A DNA stretch of 64,000 bases from Bradyrhizobium australiense. Its GTDB lineage: Bacteria; Pseudomonadota; Alphaproteobacteria; Rhizobiales; Xanthobacteraceae. Positions 26,104 to 34,096 of the stretch are shown one piece after another. The position numbers and the translations under genes were made by a program. The stretch is from assembly GCF_013114825.1 (NCBI RefSeq), contig NZ_JAAVLX010000007.1, forward strand, positions 496,001 to 560,000, in the 5' to 3' direction. Each line of letters begins with the position of its first letter. The first letter of the stretch is position 1. The notes under the pieces were generated by a model, which saw nothing but the letters and a program-made list of their open reading frames with translations, did not search any database and was not told the origin of the DNA.

Positions 26104-26937
26104 ATGAACAAGGCAACCTCCACGTCGGAATGGATGAACTCGATGAACGAGGCAGTCACGATCGGCCACGCGCCGGCAGCCAATTCTCCGGAAGCCGTGC
26201 AGCATCCGCAGGCGCTGCTCGAGCTGGCCCATGGCGAGGCGCGGCACAGCCTCTTGACCGTTCATGCCATCCTCGAAGCGACTCTGCCTGAAGGCGAACT
26301 CTCGATTTACGAAGCCGGCGGCGGTTCGACCAGCTTCCTGCCGCTCAAGGTGCTGCACCGTGCCCACGTCACCGTGGTCGACATCGACGAGGATCAGATC
26401 CGCAACAACGATTATGCGCAGCAGGCGATTCTCGGCGACATCCAGACCTATCGCTTCCGGCCCAACAGCTTCGATCTGGTGATCTGCTACAACGTGATCG
26501 AGCACGTACCCGATGTCGAAGCCGCATTGCTGCACTTCTGCGAAGCGCTGAAGCCGAACGGCCTAATCCTGATCGGCGCGCCCAATCCGCGCTCGCTGTC
26601 CGGCTTCGTTACAAAGTACTCGCCGCATTGGTTCCATGTCTGGTTCTACCGCTACGTCCGCGGCGACAACAAAGCCGGCTTGCCCGGTCACGCACCATTC
26701 CCGACGCTATTCCATCCGCTGGTCACACTTTGCAATCTGGAGGCATTCGCCGAACAGCACGGCCTGCAGATGATCTATCGCAAGCAGTATGAGAGCCCGC
26801 GCTATCCGGAGATGCGGCTGCGCATGCCCGTGGTCGCAGCCCTGGTCGATGCCGCCGCGCGCGTGATGAACTTCTTCCTGCCGGGCAAGGCCGACGTTCG
26901 GCATGGCGACTACCACGTGATCCTGCGGAAGCGTTGA
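26104..26937 (+). CDS. SAM-dependent class I methyltransferase
   Basis: A 277-residue protein with a Rossmann methyltransferase core: SIYEAGGGSTSFLPL (motif I, near 68-82), VVDIDEDQI, and FDLVICYNVIEHVPD followed by ALKPNGLILIGAPN. It starts 1 base after the previous stop. A methyl group on the sugar unit or on a lipid-linked intermediate is the likely product; the acceptor cannot be told. The last 100 residues are a family-specific extension. Confidence 0.85.
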   Translation: MNKATSTSEWMNSMNEAVTIGHAPAANSPEAVQHPQALLELAHGEARHSLLTVHAILEATLPEGELSIYEAGGGSTSFLPLKVLHRAHVTVVDIDEDQIRNNDYAQQAILGDIQTYRFRPNSFDLVICYNVIEHVPDVEAALLHFCEALKPNGLILIGAPNPRSLSGFVTKYSPHWFHVWFYRYVRGDNKAGLPGHAPFPTLFHPLVTLCNLEAFAEQHGLQMIYRKQYESPRYPEMRLRMPVVAALVDAAARVMNFFLPGKADVRHGDYHVILRKR

Positions 26938-26941
26938 GACC

Positions 26942-27694
26942 ATGAACGCGATGTTCTCAGAAGCAAGGGCGAAGGTCGGCCATCGGCTGGCGATGCACCT
27001 GCGCGTCGATCTGTTCCGGCTGCGCAACAGCACGCCGATGGTCAGCTTCACCTTCGACGATTTGCCAAAGAGCGCGGTGACGACCGGCGCTGCGATGCTG
27101 GAAGCGCATGGCGCGCGCGGCACGTTCTATGTCTCGGGCAGCCTGGTCGGCGCCGACGCACCGGACTGGGTCGCGGGCGATGCGGACGACGTGATTGCGC
27201 TTCACCGTCGAGGCCACGAGATCGGCTGCCACACGTTCTCTCATCTGCGCGCCTGCGACCTCGACGAGACCGCGATGCGACAGGAGATCATGCGGAACCG
27301 CGCTTACCTCCGCGCGCTCGATCCTTCGATCTGGGTCGATAGTTTTGCCTATCCGTTCGGCTACGGCTCCTACGCCCGGAAGTATCAGCTCAGGAAGGAG
27401 TTCCAGACCTGCCGCAGCATTGTCCAGGGCGTCAACAGCGGCGGCGTGGATCTGCAGTTCCTGCGCGCCGTGCCGCTGATCGATCGCGAGATGGATCGCG
27501 ACGGCATCGACCGCGCGTTCGACGAAGCGCAAACCAATAATGGATGGTTAATTTTCTATGGCCACGACGTCATCGACCGGCCAAGCCCCTATGGCTGCTC
27601 GCCTGCCCTGCTCGCTCACGCGCTCGCGGCGGCATCGCGGCGGAAAATCCCGGTCCTGACAATGGCGGAGGCGATGCGATGCGCGCGCGGTTAA
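26942..27694 (+). CDS. NodB-type polysaccharide deacetylase
   Basis: A 250-residue cytosolic-looking NodB-homology enzyme. Motif 1 is FTFDD (catalytic Asp39, metal Asp40), motif 2 is GCHTFSH (metal His97, His101). There is no signal peptide, as in Caulobacter HfsH, which deacetylates holdfast GlcNAc. It is 4 bp after the methyltransferase and ends the flippase operon. Together with the N-acyltransferase at 15698 it suggests an amino-sugar polymer whose N-acetyl groups are adjusted. Confidence 0.85.
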   Translation: MNAMFSEARAKVGHRLAMHLRVDLFRLRNSTPMVSFTFDDLPKSAVTTGAAMLEAHGARGTFYVSGSLVGADAPDWVAGDADDVIALHRRGHEIGCHTFSHLRACDLDETAMRQEIMRNRAYLRALDPSIWVDSFAYPFGYGSYARKYQLRKEFQTCRSIVQGVNSGGVDLQFLRAVPLIDREMDRDGIDRAFDEAQTNNGWLIFYGHDVIDRPSPYGCSPALLAHALAAASRRKIPVLTMAEAMRCARG

Positions 27695-27850
27695 ACGCTT
27701 TGTTTGCCATTTCGGTGAATAGTCCCTCCGTGAGTATGGTTAATTTTCCCTGTTGCGTTTTTTCAGCGCTTTTTTCCGGCGCGCCTGGCGTGACCCGAAG
27801 AGTAACCCCTCAGCCGATGCGTGCGGCAGTTCGAATGGAAGCTGGGGACG

Positions 27851-30142
27851 ATGCTTATCTATGACCAGCCGATAAAGCCTGACGCCAGACCCGCCGCGGT
27901 GACCGCGCCGGCCGGCTTCAGCGTGCTCGATCTGGCCCAACTGCTTTGGCAACGGAAGGTCGCAATCGCATTAGTGGCGCTGATCTTCGCCTGTATTGCC
28001 GTTGCGGTCGGCAAGAGCCTGACGCCGAAATACACCGCCTCCGCCCAGCTCTACGTCGATCCCCGCGAATTGCAGCTGGTCGACCGCGAACTGACGCCCC
28101 GCGCCCAGGATATTTCCGGCCTTGCCATGGTGGTGGAGAGCCAGGCACGCGTCATCACCTCGAACAACGTACTGCTGCAGGTGATCCGCGATACAAATCT
28201 GGAAAAGGATCCGGAGTTCGGCGGCGGCGACGCCAAGGGCCTCCTCGGATCACTGCTCGGCCTGTTCGGAATCGAGCGGCGCCCGACCGCCGAGCAGCAG
28301 AAGCAAATTCAGATGGGCGCACTGGAAGCGCTCAATCGCCACATCAACGTCAAGAAGACCGACCGCACCTTCATTGTCGATATCGACGTCTGGTCGTACG
28401 AGCCGGACAAGGCGGCGATGCTCGCCAATGCGATCTCGAAAGCCTATTTGGCCGAATCCAAGCAGTCGCAGGCCGCCGCCGCGCGGCGCGCGACCACCGA
28501 TCTTTCCGGCCGGCTGAAGGAACTGCAGGAGCGGCTTCGTAACGCCGAGAACACGCTTGCGGTCTACAAGGCGCAGAACAATTTCGTTGGCACCCAGGAC
28601 ACGCTGATCAGCGACCAGCAGCTCTCCGCCAGCAACCAACGGCTCGCCGCGGCACGTGCGCTGATGCTAGACGCGCAGGCCAAATACGATCAGATCGTAG
28701 CCAGCCGCAAGGCATCGTCCGACGCTGGCGCCATTCCGGAGGCGCTGCAGTCGCCGACCATCGCCAATCTGCGCGCGCAATATGCTGAGGCGCGCAAGCG
28801 CCAGGCGGAACTGCAGAGCGAGCTGGGACCGCGTCACCCGGCGCTGCGCCAGATGGAGCAGCAGGTGCAGGACCTGCGCCGCGCAATCAATGAAGAGGTC
28901 GATCGCTTCGCGCAGGCCGCGAAGAACGACCTGATCCGCGCCCGCGACTACGAAGCCTCGCTCAACAAGGCGCTGGAGAGCCAGAAGCGCCAGAGCGTGC
29001 AGATGAGCCAGGCCTCGGTGCGCCTGCGCGAGCTCGAACGGGAAGTGGAGGCGAGCCGCGACGTCTATCAGTCATTCCTGAAGCGCTCGCGCGAAACCGA
29101 AGAGCAGGAGAGCCTGAACACCTCGAACGCACGGATCATCGGCGAGGCCACCGTGCCGCAGCGGCGCACCTTCCCGCCAGCCATGAGCCTGCTCGCGATG
29201 ATCGGCTTTGTTCTGGGCGGGCTTGCAGCCGCCGGCTGGACCGTCGCGGCCAATCAGTTGATGCCGGGCACGAACCCGCTTCAGCCCCGGGACAAGACGC
29301 CGTCGGAAATTTCGAAGGAGCCGGCCGCGCCTGAGGCTGCGACGGAGCCGCCCGTCTCTGAACTGCGGGCGCAACCCGCGGTCAGCCTGATCCAAAAGCC
29401 GTTGATCGCGCGCCTGCAGGAAGCCGACGTGATGCGCACGCTCAGTGGCATCCTTGCGACTGATGGCACCGCCGACGTCACTCGATTCGGTTGGCCGACG
29501 CTGCGCGCGGGCTTTCCGCTGATGACCGTCCTCAATGCCATGCGCGAGATGCGCACGGCGCTGGCCAAGCGCGCCGGGCAAACGCTGCCCGTGATGGCCG
29601 TGATCGGCGCCGGCCCGGATCAAGACTGCAGCATCGCCGCGCTGAACATCGCGCTCGCCGCAGCGCGCGACGGCGCCAAGGTGCTATTGATCGATGCCGA
29701 CCTCAAGGGACGCGCCCTGTCGGGCAAGGTGGGCCATCTGGACAAGAGCGAGCCCAGCCGATTCGGCTGGCTCAACATCGTCGCCAAGGCACCCCGCGCG
29801 ATTCAGACCGCCAACGGAATTTCGATCCTGCCGGCCATCAAGGCTACGGACGCAAAGGCGGGCGACGCCATTCGAAAGGCAATTGCACAGGCCCGTTCCA
29901 CCGGCGGCCATGACCTCGTAATCCTCGACGGACCGGCGATGCCGTGGTGCCAGACCGACCGGAAATTGCTCGACTTGGCCGAGGGACTAGTTGCGATCCT
30001 CCCGGTACACCTCGATATCAACGATAGCATGGAAGACATCATCGCAGCCCTCGGCGGGGCCGAGCGCAAGCTGGTCGGTGTCGTCCTCAGCGAAGTCAAC
30101 CCGGCGGCCGTCGGACAGCAGAGAGACAAGCAATATGCTTGA
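27851..30142 (+). CDS. polysaccharide co-polymerase Wzz with degenerate BY-kinase domain
   Basis: A 763-residue protein from ATG 27851 (GGGGA just upstream). Order: Wzz domain with TM1 (about 36-56), long coiled coil (about 190-420, including RELEREVEASRDVYQSFLKR), TM2 (about 443-465), Pro-rich linker, then a kinase-like domain (540-763). Walker A' LLIDADLKG (about 612) and Walker B DLVILDGPA (about 689) are good. The P-loop reads IGAGPDQDCSIAALN, without the usual GKS/T Lys, and there is no Tyr cluster at the tail. It would set chain length or gate export with WecG and GalE downstream. Confidence 0.85.
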   Translation: MLIYDQPIKPDARPAAVTAPAGFSVLDLAQLLWQRKVAIALVALIFACIAVAVGKSLTPKYTASAQLYVDPRELQLVDRELTPRAQDISGLAMVVESQARVITSNNVLLQVIRDTNLEKDPEFGGGDAKGLLGSLLGLFGIERRPTAEQQKQIQMGALEALNRHINVKKTDRTFIVDIDVWSYEPDKAAMLANAISKAYLAESKQSQAAAARRATTDLSGRLKELQERLRNAENTLAVYKAQNNFVGTQDTLISDQQLSASNQRLAAARALMLDAQAKYDQIVASRKASSDAGAIPEALQSPTIANLRAQYAEARKRQAELQSELGPRHPALRQMEQQVQDLRRAINEEVDRFAQAAKNDLIRARDYEASLNKALESQKRQSVQMSQASVRLRELEREVEASRDVYQSFLKRSRETEEQESLNTSNARIIGEATVPQRRTFPPAMSLLAMIGFVLGGLAAAGWTVAANQLMPGTNPLQPRDKTPSEISKEPAAPEAATEPPVSELRAQPAVSLIQKPLIARLQEADVMRTLSGILATDGTADVTRFGWPTLRAGFPLMTVLNAMREMRTALAKRAGQTLPVMAVIGAGPDQDCSIAALNIALAAARDGAKVLLIDADLKGRALSGKVGHLDKSEPSRFGWLNIVAKAPRAIQTANGISILPAIKATDAKAGDAIRKAIAQARSTGGHDLVILDGPAMPWCQTDRKLLDLAEGLVAILPVHLDINDSMEDIIAALGGAERKLVGVVLSEVNPAAVGQQRDKQYA

Positions 30143-30959
30143 GCGCCGCGCAAATCCCGTCGGGCGAGCGGCCACGGCCGGCATACCACGCGTCACGCTC
30201 GGCGGGCTGCGGCTTGCTGTGCTGGATCTCGAGCAGACGGCGAACTTCATGATCGACGTGGTGTTCCCGCAGCGCCGCATCAATCGTCCGCTCTATCTGA
30301 CCTCGGCCAATGGCGAGGTGCTGGCGCGCTGCTCGACCGAACCGATGACGGACCGGCTGTTCCGGACCGCCGATCTGATCAATGCCGACGGCCAGCCGCT
30401 GGTGACCGTGTCACGGTTCAAATCAAGGACACCGCTGCCCGAACGCGTCGCGACTACCGACCTGTTCCACGTGGTCGCACGCAAGGCGCAGGCGGCCGGC
30501 CTGACCTTCTACCTGTTCGGCGCGGACGAGACCGAGAATGCCGCCGCGGTCGCCAGCGTTCGCAGGCAGTATCCCGATCTCAAGATCGTCGGCCGTTGCC
30601 ACGGCTATGTTCGGGGCGAGGCGTTGCGCGCCAAGGTCGCCGAAATCAACGCGCTGGCGCCGGACTATCTCTGGGTTGCGCTCGGCGTTCCCCATGAACA
30701 GGTCTTCGTCGAGGAATTCGCGCCCGCCCTCTCCAATGTCGGCGTCATCAAGACGTCGGGCGGGCTGTTCAACTTCCTGTCGGGCAGCCGCGCCCGCGCG
30801 CCGCTGTGGATGCAGCATGCGGGTCTCGAATGGGCCTGGCGCATCTGGCTGGAGCCGCGCCGCCTGTTCTGGCGCTATTTGACCACCAATCCGCGCGCGC
30901 TCTATCTGTTGCTGAACAGGAACCGATCGAAGCACATCAACGGGATACGGAACCGATGA
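30135..30959 (+). CDS. WecG/TagA/CpsF-family glycosyltransferase
   Basis: A 274-residue protein from ATG 30135, overlapping the co-polymerase by 8 bases. Family landmarks: LYLTSANGEVLARC, LINADGQPLV with the catalytic-region Asp, LFGADETENA, and YLWVALGVPHEQVF. The basic amphipathic C-terminus fits membrane association. Members transfer N-acetylmannosamine-type sugars to lipid-linked GlcNAc; in Caulobacter the holdfast enzyme HfsJ belongs here. It is coupled to galE by ATGA. Confidence 0.9.
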   Translation: MLERRANPVGRAATAGIPRVTLGGLRLAVLDLEQTANFMIDVVFPQRRINRPLYLTSANGEVLARCSTEPMTDRLFRTADLINADGQPLVTVSRFKSRTPLPERVATTDLFHVVARKAQAAGLTFYLFGADETENAAAVASVRRQYPDLKIVGRCHGYVRGEALRAKVAEINALAPDYLWVALGVPHEQVFVEEFAPALSNVGVIKTSGGLFNFLSGSRARAPLWMQHAGLEWAWRIWLEPRRLFWRYLTTNPRALYLLLNRNRSKHINGIRNR

Positions 30960-31966
30960 GCAGCCGTCCAGCCATTCTCGTCACCGGCGGCGCGGGCTAT
31001 ATCGGCTCGCATTGCTGCCGGGCATTGGATGCGGCGGGTTATCAGCCCGTCGTCTACGACAATCTTTCGACCGGCCACCGCAGTTTTGCCGCGGGCACGC
31101 TGGTCGTCGGCGACATCGCCGACAAGGCCCTGCTGGCGCGGACGTTTGCCGAGCACAAAATCGAGGCGGTCATGCACTTCGCCGCGTCGAGCCTGGTCGG
31201 CGAATCCGTTGCCGATCCGCAGAAATACTACGTCAACAATCTCGCCGGCACGCTGTCGCTGCTCGAGACCATGCGCGCGGCCGACTGCAACCGCCTGGTT
31301 TTTTCATCGACCGGTGCGGTCTACGGCAACGCCGACAGCAAGGCGCTTCGCGAAGACTACCCCTGCGCCCCGATCAACCCCTACGGCGCCTCGAAATGGA
31401 TGATCGAGCGTGTGCTGACAGATTATCGCACGGCCTATGACTTCGGCTCATTCGCGCTGCGCTACTTCAATGCCGCTGGCGCCGATCCTGTCGGCGGCAT
31501 CGGTGAGTTGCGCGAGGTGGAAACCCATCTCATTCCCCGCGCCATGATGGCGCTGCAGGGACATGTGCCCGACTTTGCCGTGTTTGGCGACGACTACGAG
31601 ACGCCTGACGGGACGGCGATCCGCGACTACATCCATGTCACCGATCTCGCGGCTGCCCATGTGCTTGCCCTCAAGCTATTGTTCGAGGGGCACACCGGCG
31701 GCGCCTTCAATCTTGGTACCGGTAACGGTTTTTCGGTGCGCGAAATCCTCGCGGCGATCGCGGCCGAGACCGGTCGCGAAGTGCCGCATGTGATCAAGCC
31801 GCGCCGCGCGGGTGACCCGACCTATCTGGTCGCCGATCCCTCCGCCGCACGCGCGACACTGAACTTCCGTCCCGCCCATTCGGATCTGGCGACGATCATC
31901 CGCACCGCCTGGGCGTGGCACAGGAAGGCTCACCCGCTGAAGACGGGTGCGCCTGGTCGGGATTGA
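30956..31966 (+). CDS. galE: UDP-glucose 4-epimerase
   Basis: A 336-residue extended short-chain dehydrogenase. NAD motif VTGGAGYIGSH (residues 9-19), catalytic SSTGAVYG and YGASK, and RYFNAAGADP plus DGTAIRDYIHV, all typical of GalE. It interconverts UDP-Glc and UDP-Gal, and in some forms the GlcNAc/GalNAc pair, supplying donors for the transferases upstream. ATGA overlap with the WecG-family gene. Confidence 0.93.
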   Translation: MSSRPAILVTGGAGYIGSHCCRALDAAGYQPVVYDNLSTGHRSFAAGTLVVGDIADKALLARTFAEHKIEAVMHFAASSLVGESVADPQKYYVNNLAGTLSLLETMRAADCNRLVFSSTGAVYGNADSKALREDYPCAPINPYGASKWMIERVLTDYRTAYDFGSFALRYFNAAGADPVGGIGELREVETHLIPRAMMALQGHVPDFAVFGDDYETPDGTAIRDYIHVTDLAAAHVLALKLLFEGHTGGAFNLGTGNGFSVREILAAIAAETGREVPHVIKPRRAGDPTYLVADPSAARATLNFRPAHSDLATIIRTAWAWHRKAHPLKTGAPGRD

Positions 31967-32007
31967 GGCGCGGCAATCTTCCAACCACACGGACTATCCC
32001 GATGCGG

Positions 32008-32052
32008 CGGCACCCCCACCCGCCCTTCCCCGCAAGCGGGAGAGGGCGTCCA
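32008..32052. repeat. short GC palindrome between convergent genes
   Basis: CCCGCCCTTCCCCGCAAGC followed by GGGAGAGGGCG forms a stem (GCCCTTCCCCGC / GCGGGAGAGGGC) between galE and the DUF1080 gene. It is a typical Bradyrhizobium intergenic palindrome and may end transcription in both directions. Confidence 0.5.
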
Positions 32053-32068
32053 CGATCACTCGACGGCC

Positions 32069-32671
32069 TTACAGCGGCTTGATCTGCACCTTGCGGAACT
32101 TGATCACCCCCGAACCGTATTGCAGCGCGAATGGGCCGCTGGCGTGTTTTGAATCCTGGACGTCGACGGTTTTCTGTCCGTTCAGCACGACGACGAGATG
32201 CGGCCCCTTGGCCGTGATTTCGTAGGTATTCCACTTGCCGCCCGCCTTCGGCATCGGGTCGACCTTGGCGACATCGACGATTGCGCCGGTGCCGTAGGTC
32301 GGATCGGGCCGTTTGTCGAAAATGTTGACCTCGTAGCAGATCTTGGCGTCGATCTTGGCCGACTGGTCGCAGCGAATGAAAATTCCGCTGTTGGCGTCAT
32401 CGTCGGCCCAGAACTCCACCTTCATCTCAAAATCCTTGTAGGAGGCCTTGCTGACGAGATAGGAGGGATCCTTGCCCTCGGTGATCTTGTCTGCGACCAG
32501 CGCGCCGTCTTTCATCGCCCAATTGGCTTTGCCGACCTCGGTCCAGTCGCCCATCTTGTTGCCGTCGACGAGCGTCACCCAACCATCGCTCTGGCCGGAC
32601 GCCACGCTGGAAATTTGAAGGGCGGCCGCGCCCATCAACAGGCCGGCCGCAAGTATCGACAAACGCTTCAT
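32069..32671 (-). CDS. exported DUF1080 (concanavalin-like glycan-binding/hydrolase) protein
   Basis: A 200-residue protein from MKRLSILAAGLLMG with a signal peptide and GGGAGGA ribosome site 10 bases upstream. The DUF1080 domain covers the rest: WVTLVDGNKMGDW, FEMKVEFWADDDANSGIFIRC near its middle, KWNTYEITAKGPH, and an IQIKPL-like end. The domain has a lectin/glucanase jelly-roll fold and includes 3-keto-disaccharide hydrolases. Placed convergent to the polysaccharide locus, a periplasmic sugar role is plausible but unproved. Confidence 0.8.
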   Translation of the reverse strand: MKRLSILAAGLLMGAAALQISSVASGQSDGWVTLVDGNKMGDWTEVGKANWAMKDGALVADKITEGKDPSYLVSKASYKDFEMKVEFWADDDANSGIFIRCDQSAKIDAKICYEVNIFDKRPDPTYGTGAIVDVAKVDPMPKAGGKWNTYEITAKGPHLVVVLNGQKTVDVQDSKHASGPFALQYGSGVIKFRKVQIKPL

Positions 32672-32898
32672 GAAACTAGTCCTCCCATGGCTGTTTTCAG
32701 TTGGGCGGCAACCTAGCATCACAATGGCGGGCGTAAATCCGTTTTTCATGCTGCAGCTGCGTTGTAGGCATCATGCGTATCGCAGCCGCCGGTCACCATG
32801 CATATGCGCACCTTGCTTCCCGAGAACGGGACCAGTTGGGTGGACAGGCAGCAAAGATGAGCCGACTTAAACTGACGAGCCGATCGAGGGACGACTCC

Positions 32899-33359
32899 AT
32901 GAAGCTGGCAAGGCGAGCTTGGCGACACCTCACGACGCTGCTGGCGCTCGCCGCGATGGCAGGCATCGGAGCCGCTGCGGAGCTCAATCCGGCCGCGGTC
33001 ATCTACAAACTGCCGGACCAAATCCCCTGGGGTCCGGTCAATGCGACCGGCGCGCAAAGCGCGGTCGTGGTCGGCGATCCCGCAAAGCCCGGCTTCTACA
33101 TGGTCTACAACAAGTGGGCCAAGGGCAATCATTTCTCCGCCCGCACTTCCATCCCAACGATCGCTACATCGTCGTGCTGCGGGCACGTGGTGGGTCGGTA
33201 CGTGGTCAAAATTCGACGGCCAACACGACACCGATGCCGGCCGGCAGTTTCGTCACGCATTTCGGCAAGCAGGTGCATTGGGACGGCGCCAAGGATGAAG
33301 ACACCGTGCTGATCATGGGCGAAGGTCCGGCGACCTCGACGGCGGCAGAAGAGAAGTGA
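32899..33359 (+). pseudogene. exported cupin protein with multiple frameshifts
   Basis: ATG 32899 (GAGGGA upstream) opens MKLARRAWRHLTTLLALAA, a signal peptide, and reads well to YNKWAKGNHFS. The cupin core then appears in other frames: RPHFHPNDRYIVVL after about 33137, GTWWVGTWSKFD after about 33180, and TPMPAGSFVTHFGKQVHWD after about 33215 to the stop at 33359. The first two breaks are each explained by one lost base in a C- or G-run. A whole protein of about 153 residues would result. Real decay or base-level error are both possible. Confidence 0.75.
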
Positions 33360-33451
33360 CCCCCGGCCTCGCCGGGTTCTATTCCCGCAGGCAACTATTT
33401 TGGGTGCGGCGCGTTTTTATGTGTCCTCCAACCATCTTAGGGATATAGGAC

Positions 33452-33691
33452 ATGGCTGTTACCGCGCAGATCAAGGAACATATGGACGTCATCTCGTCGG
33501 ACAGGAAGACGGTCGGAAAAGTCGACCATCTCGAAGGAACCGACAAGATCAAGCTGACCAAACAGAGCTCGCCTGATGGTGAGCATCACCACTTCATTCC
33601 GGTGTCATGGGTCGATCACGTCGATCAGCACGTGCATCTCAATAAATCGGGCGCAGATGTGACCGCGCACTGGCAGCACGGCCGGCAATGA
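33452..33691 (+). CDS. DUF2171-family small protein
   Basis: A 79-residue soluble protein: KEHMDVISSDRKTVGKVDHL then DKIKLTK and HHFIPVSWVDHVDQHVHL. This is the whole DUF2171 domain, a PRC-barrel-like small fold common in alphaproteobacteria and often stress-linked. It is His-rich near the middle and C-terminal end. A weak AGGA site precedes ATG 33452. Transcribed alone. Confidence 0.85.
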   Translation: MAVTAQIKEHMDVISSDRKTVGKVDHLEGTDKIKLTKQSSPDGEHHHFIPVSWVDHVDQHVHLNKSGADVTAHWQHGRQ

Positions 33692-33751
33692 CCGGCTGAC
33701 ACGCATTGCGCCGCGTGCGGATGCAGATATCATCTGATGACAGGAGATGGC

Positions 33752-34096
33752 ATGCATCCGGCGGCGCGATTGCAGTTCGAACGCTTGATCGGCGAATACG
33801 CGCGCTGGCGGGCTGTTCCCGAAGCCGAACGATCGCCTGCCCCGGCATGGTGGTGGGGGCCGGCGATGGAGTTGCGCAAGGCGCCGCAATCGCTGCCGGC
33901 GGAATGGTGTGCCGAGCTTGGCCTGCCCAATCAGGCGACGTATGCCACCGCGGCAGAACTCCTCCTCAAAGCCTTCGCAGGGCAGACGTCCCTGCCCTGG
34001 CCGGACGACTTTCCCCGCAAGGCTGACGCTCCGGACGCAAAGCTCGCGCGTGAGCTGCACCCGCAGCCGTCAGCCGACGGTGCGTTTCAACCCTGA
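33752..34096 (+). CDS. conserved hypothetical protein
   Basis: A 114-residue protein from MHPAARLQFERLIG; AGGAGA just upstream supports ATG 33752 over ATG 33737. It has a helical start, then a Trp-rich segment (APAWWWGPAMELR) and LPAEWCAELGLP. There is no signal peptide or membrane segment. I do not recognise a family. Its last 27 bp overlap the 3' end of the convergent c-di-GMP gene. Confidence 0.55.
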   Translation: MHPAARLQFERLIGEYARWRAVPEAERSPAPAWWWGPAMELRKAPQSLPAEWCAELGLPNQATYATAAELLLKAFAGQTSLPWPDDFPRKADAPDAKLARELHPQPSADGAFQP

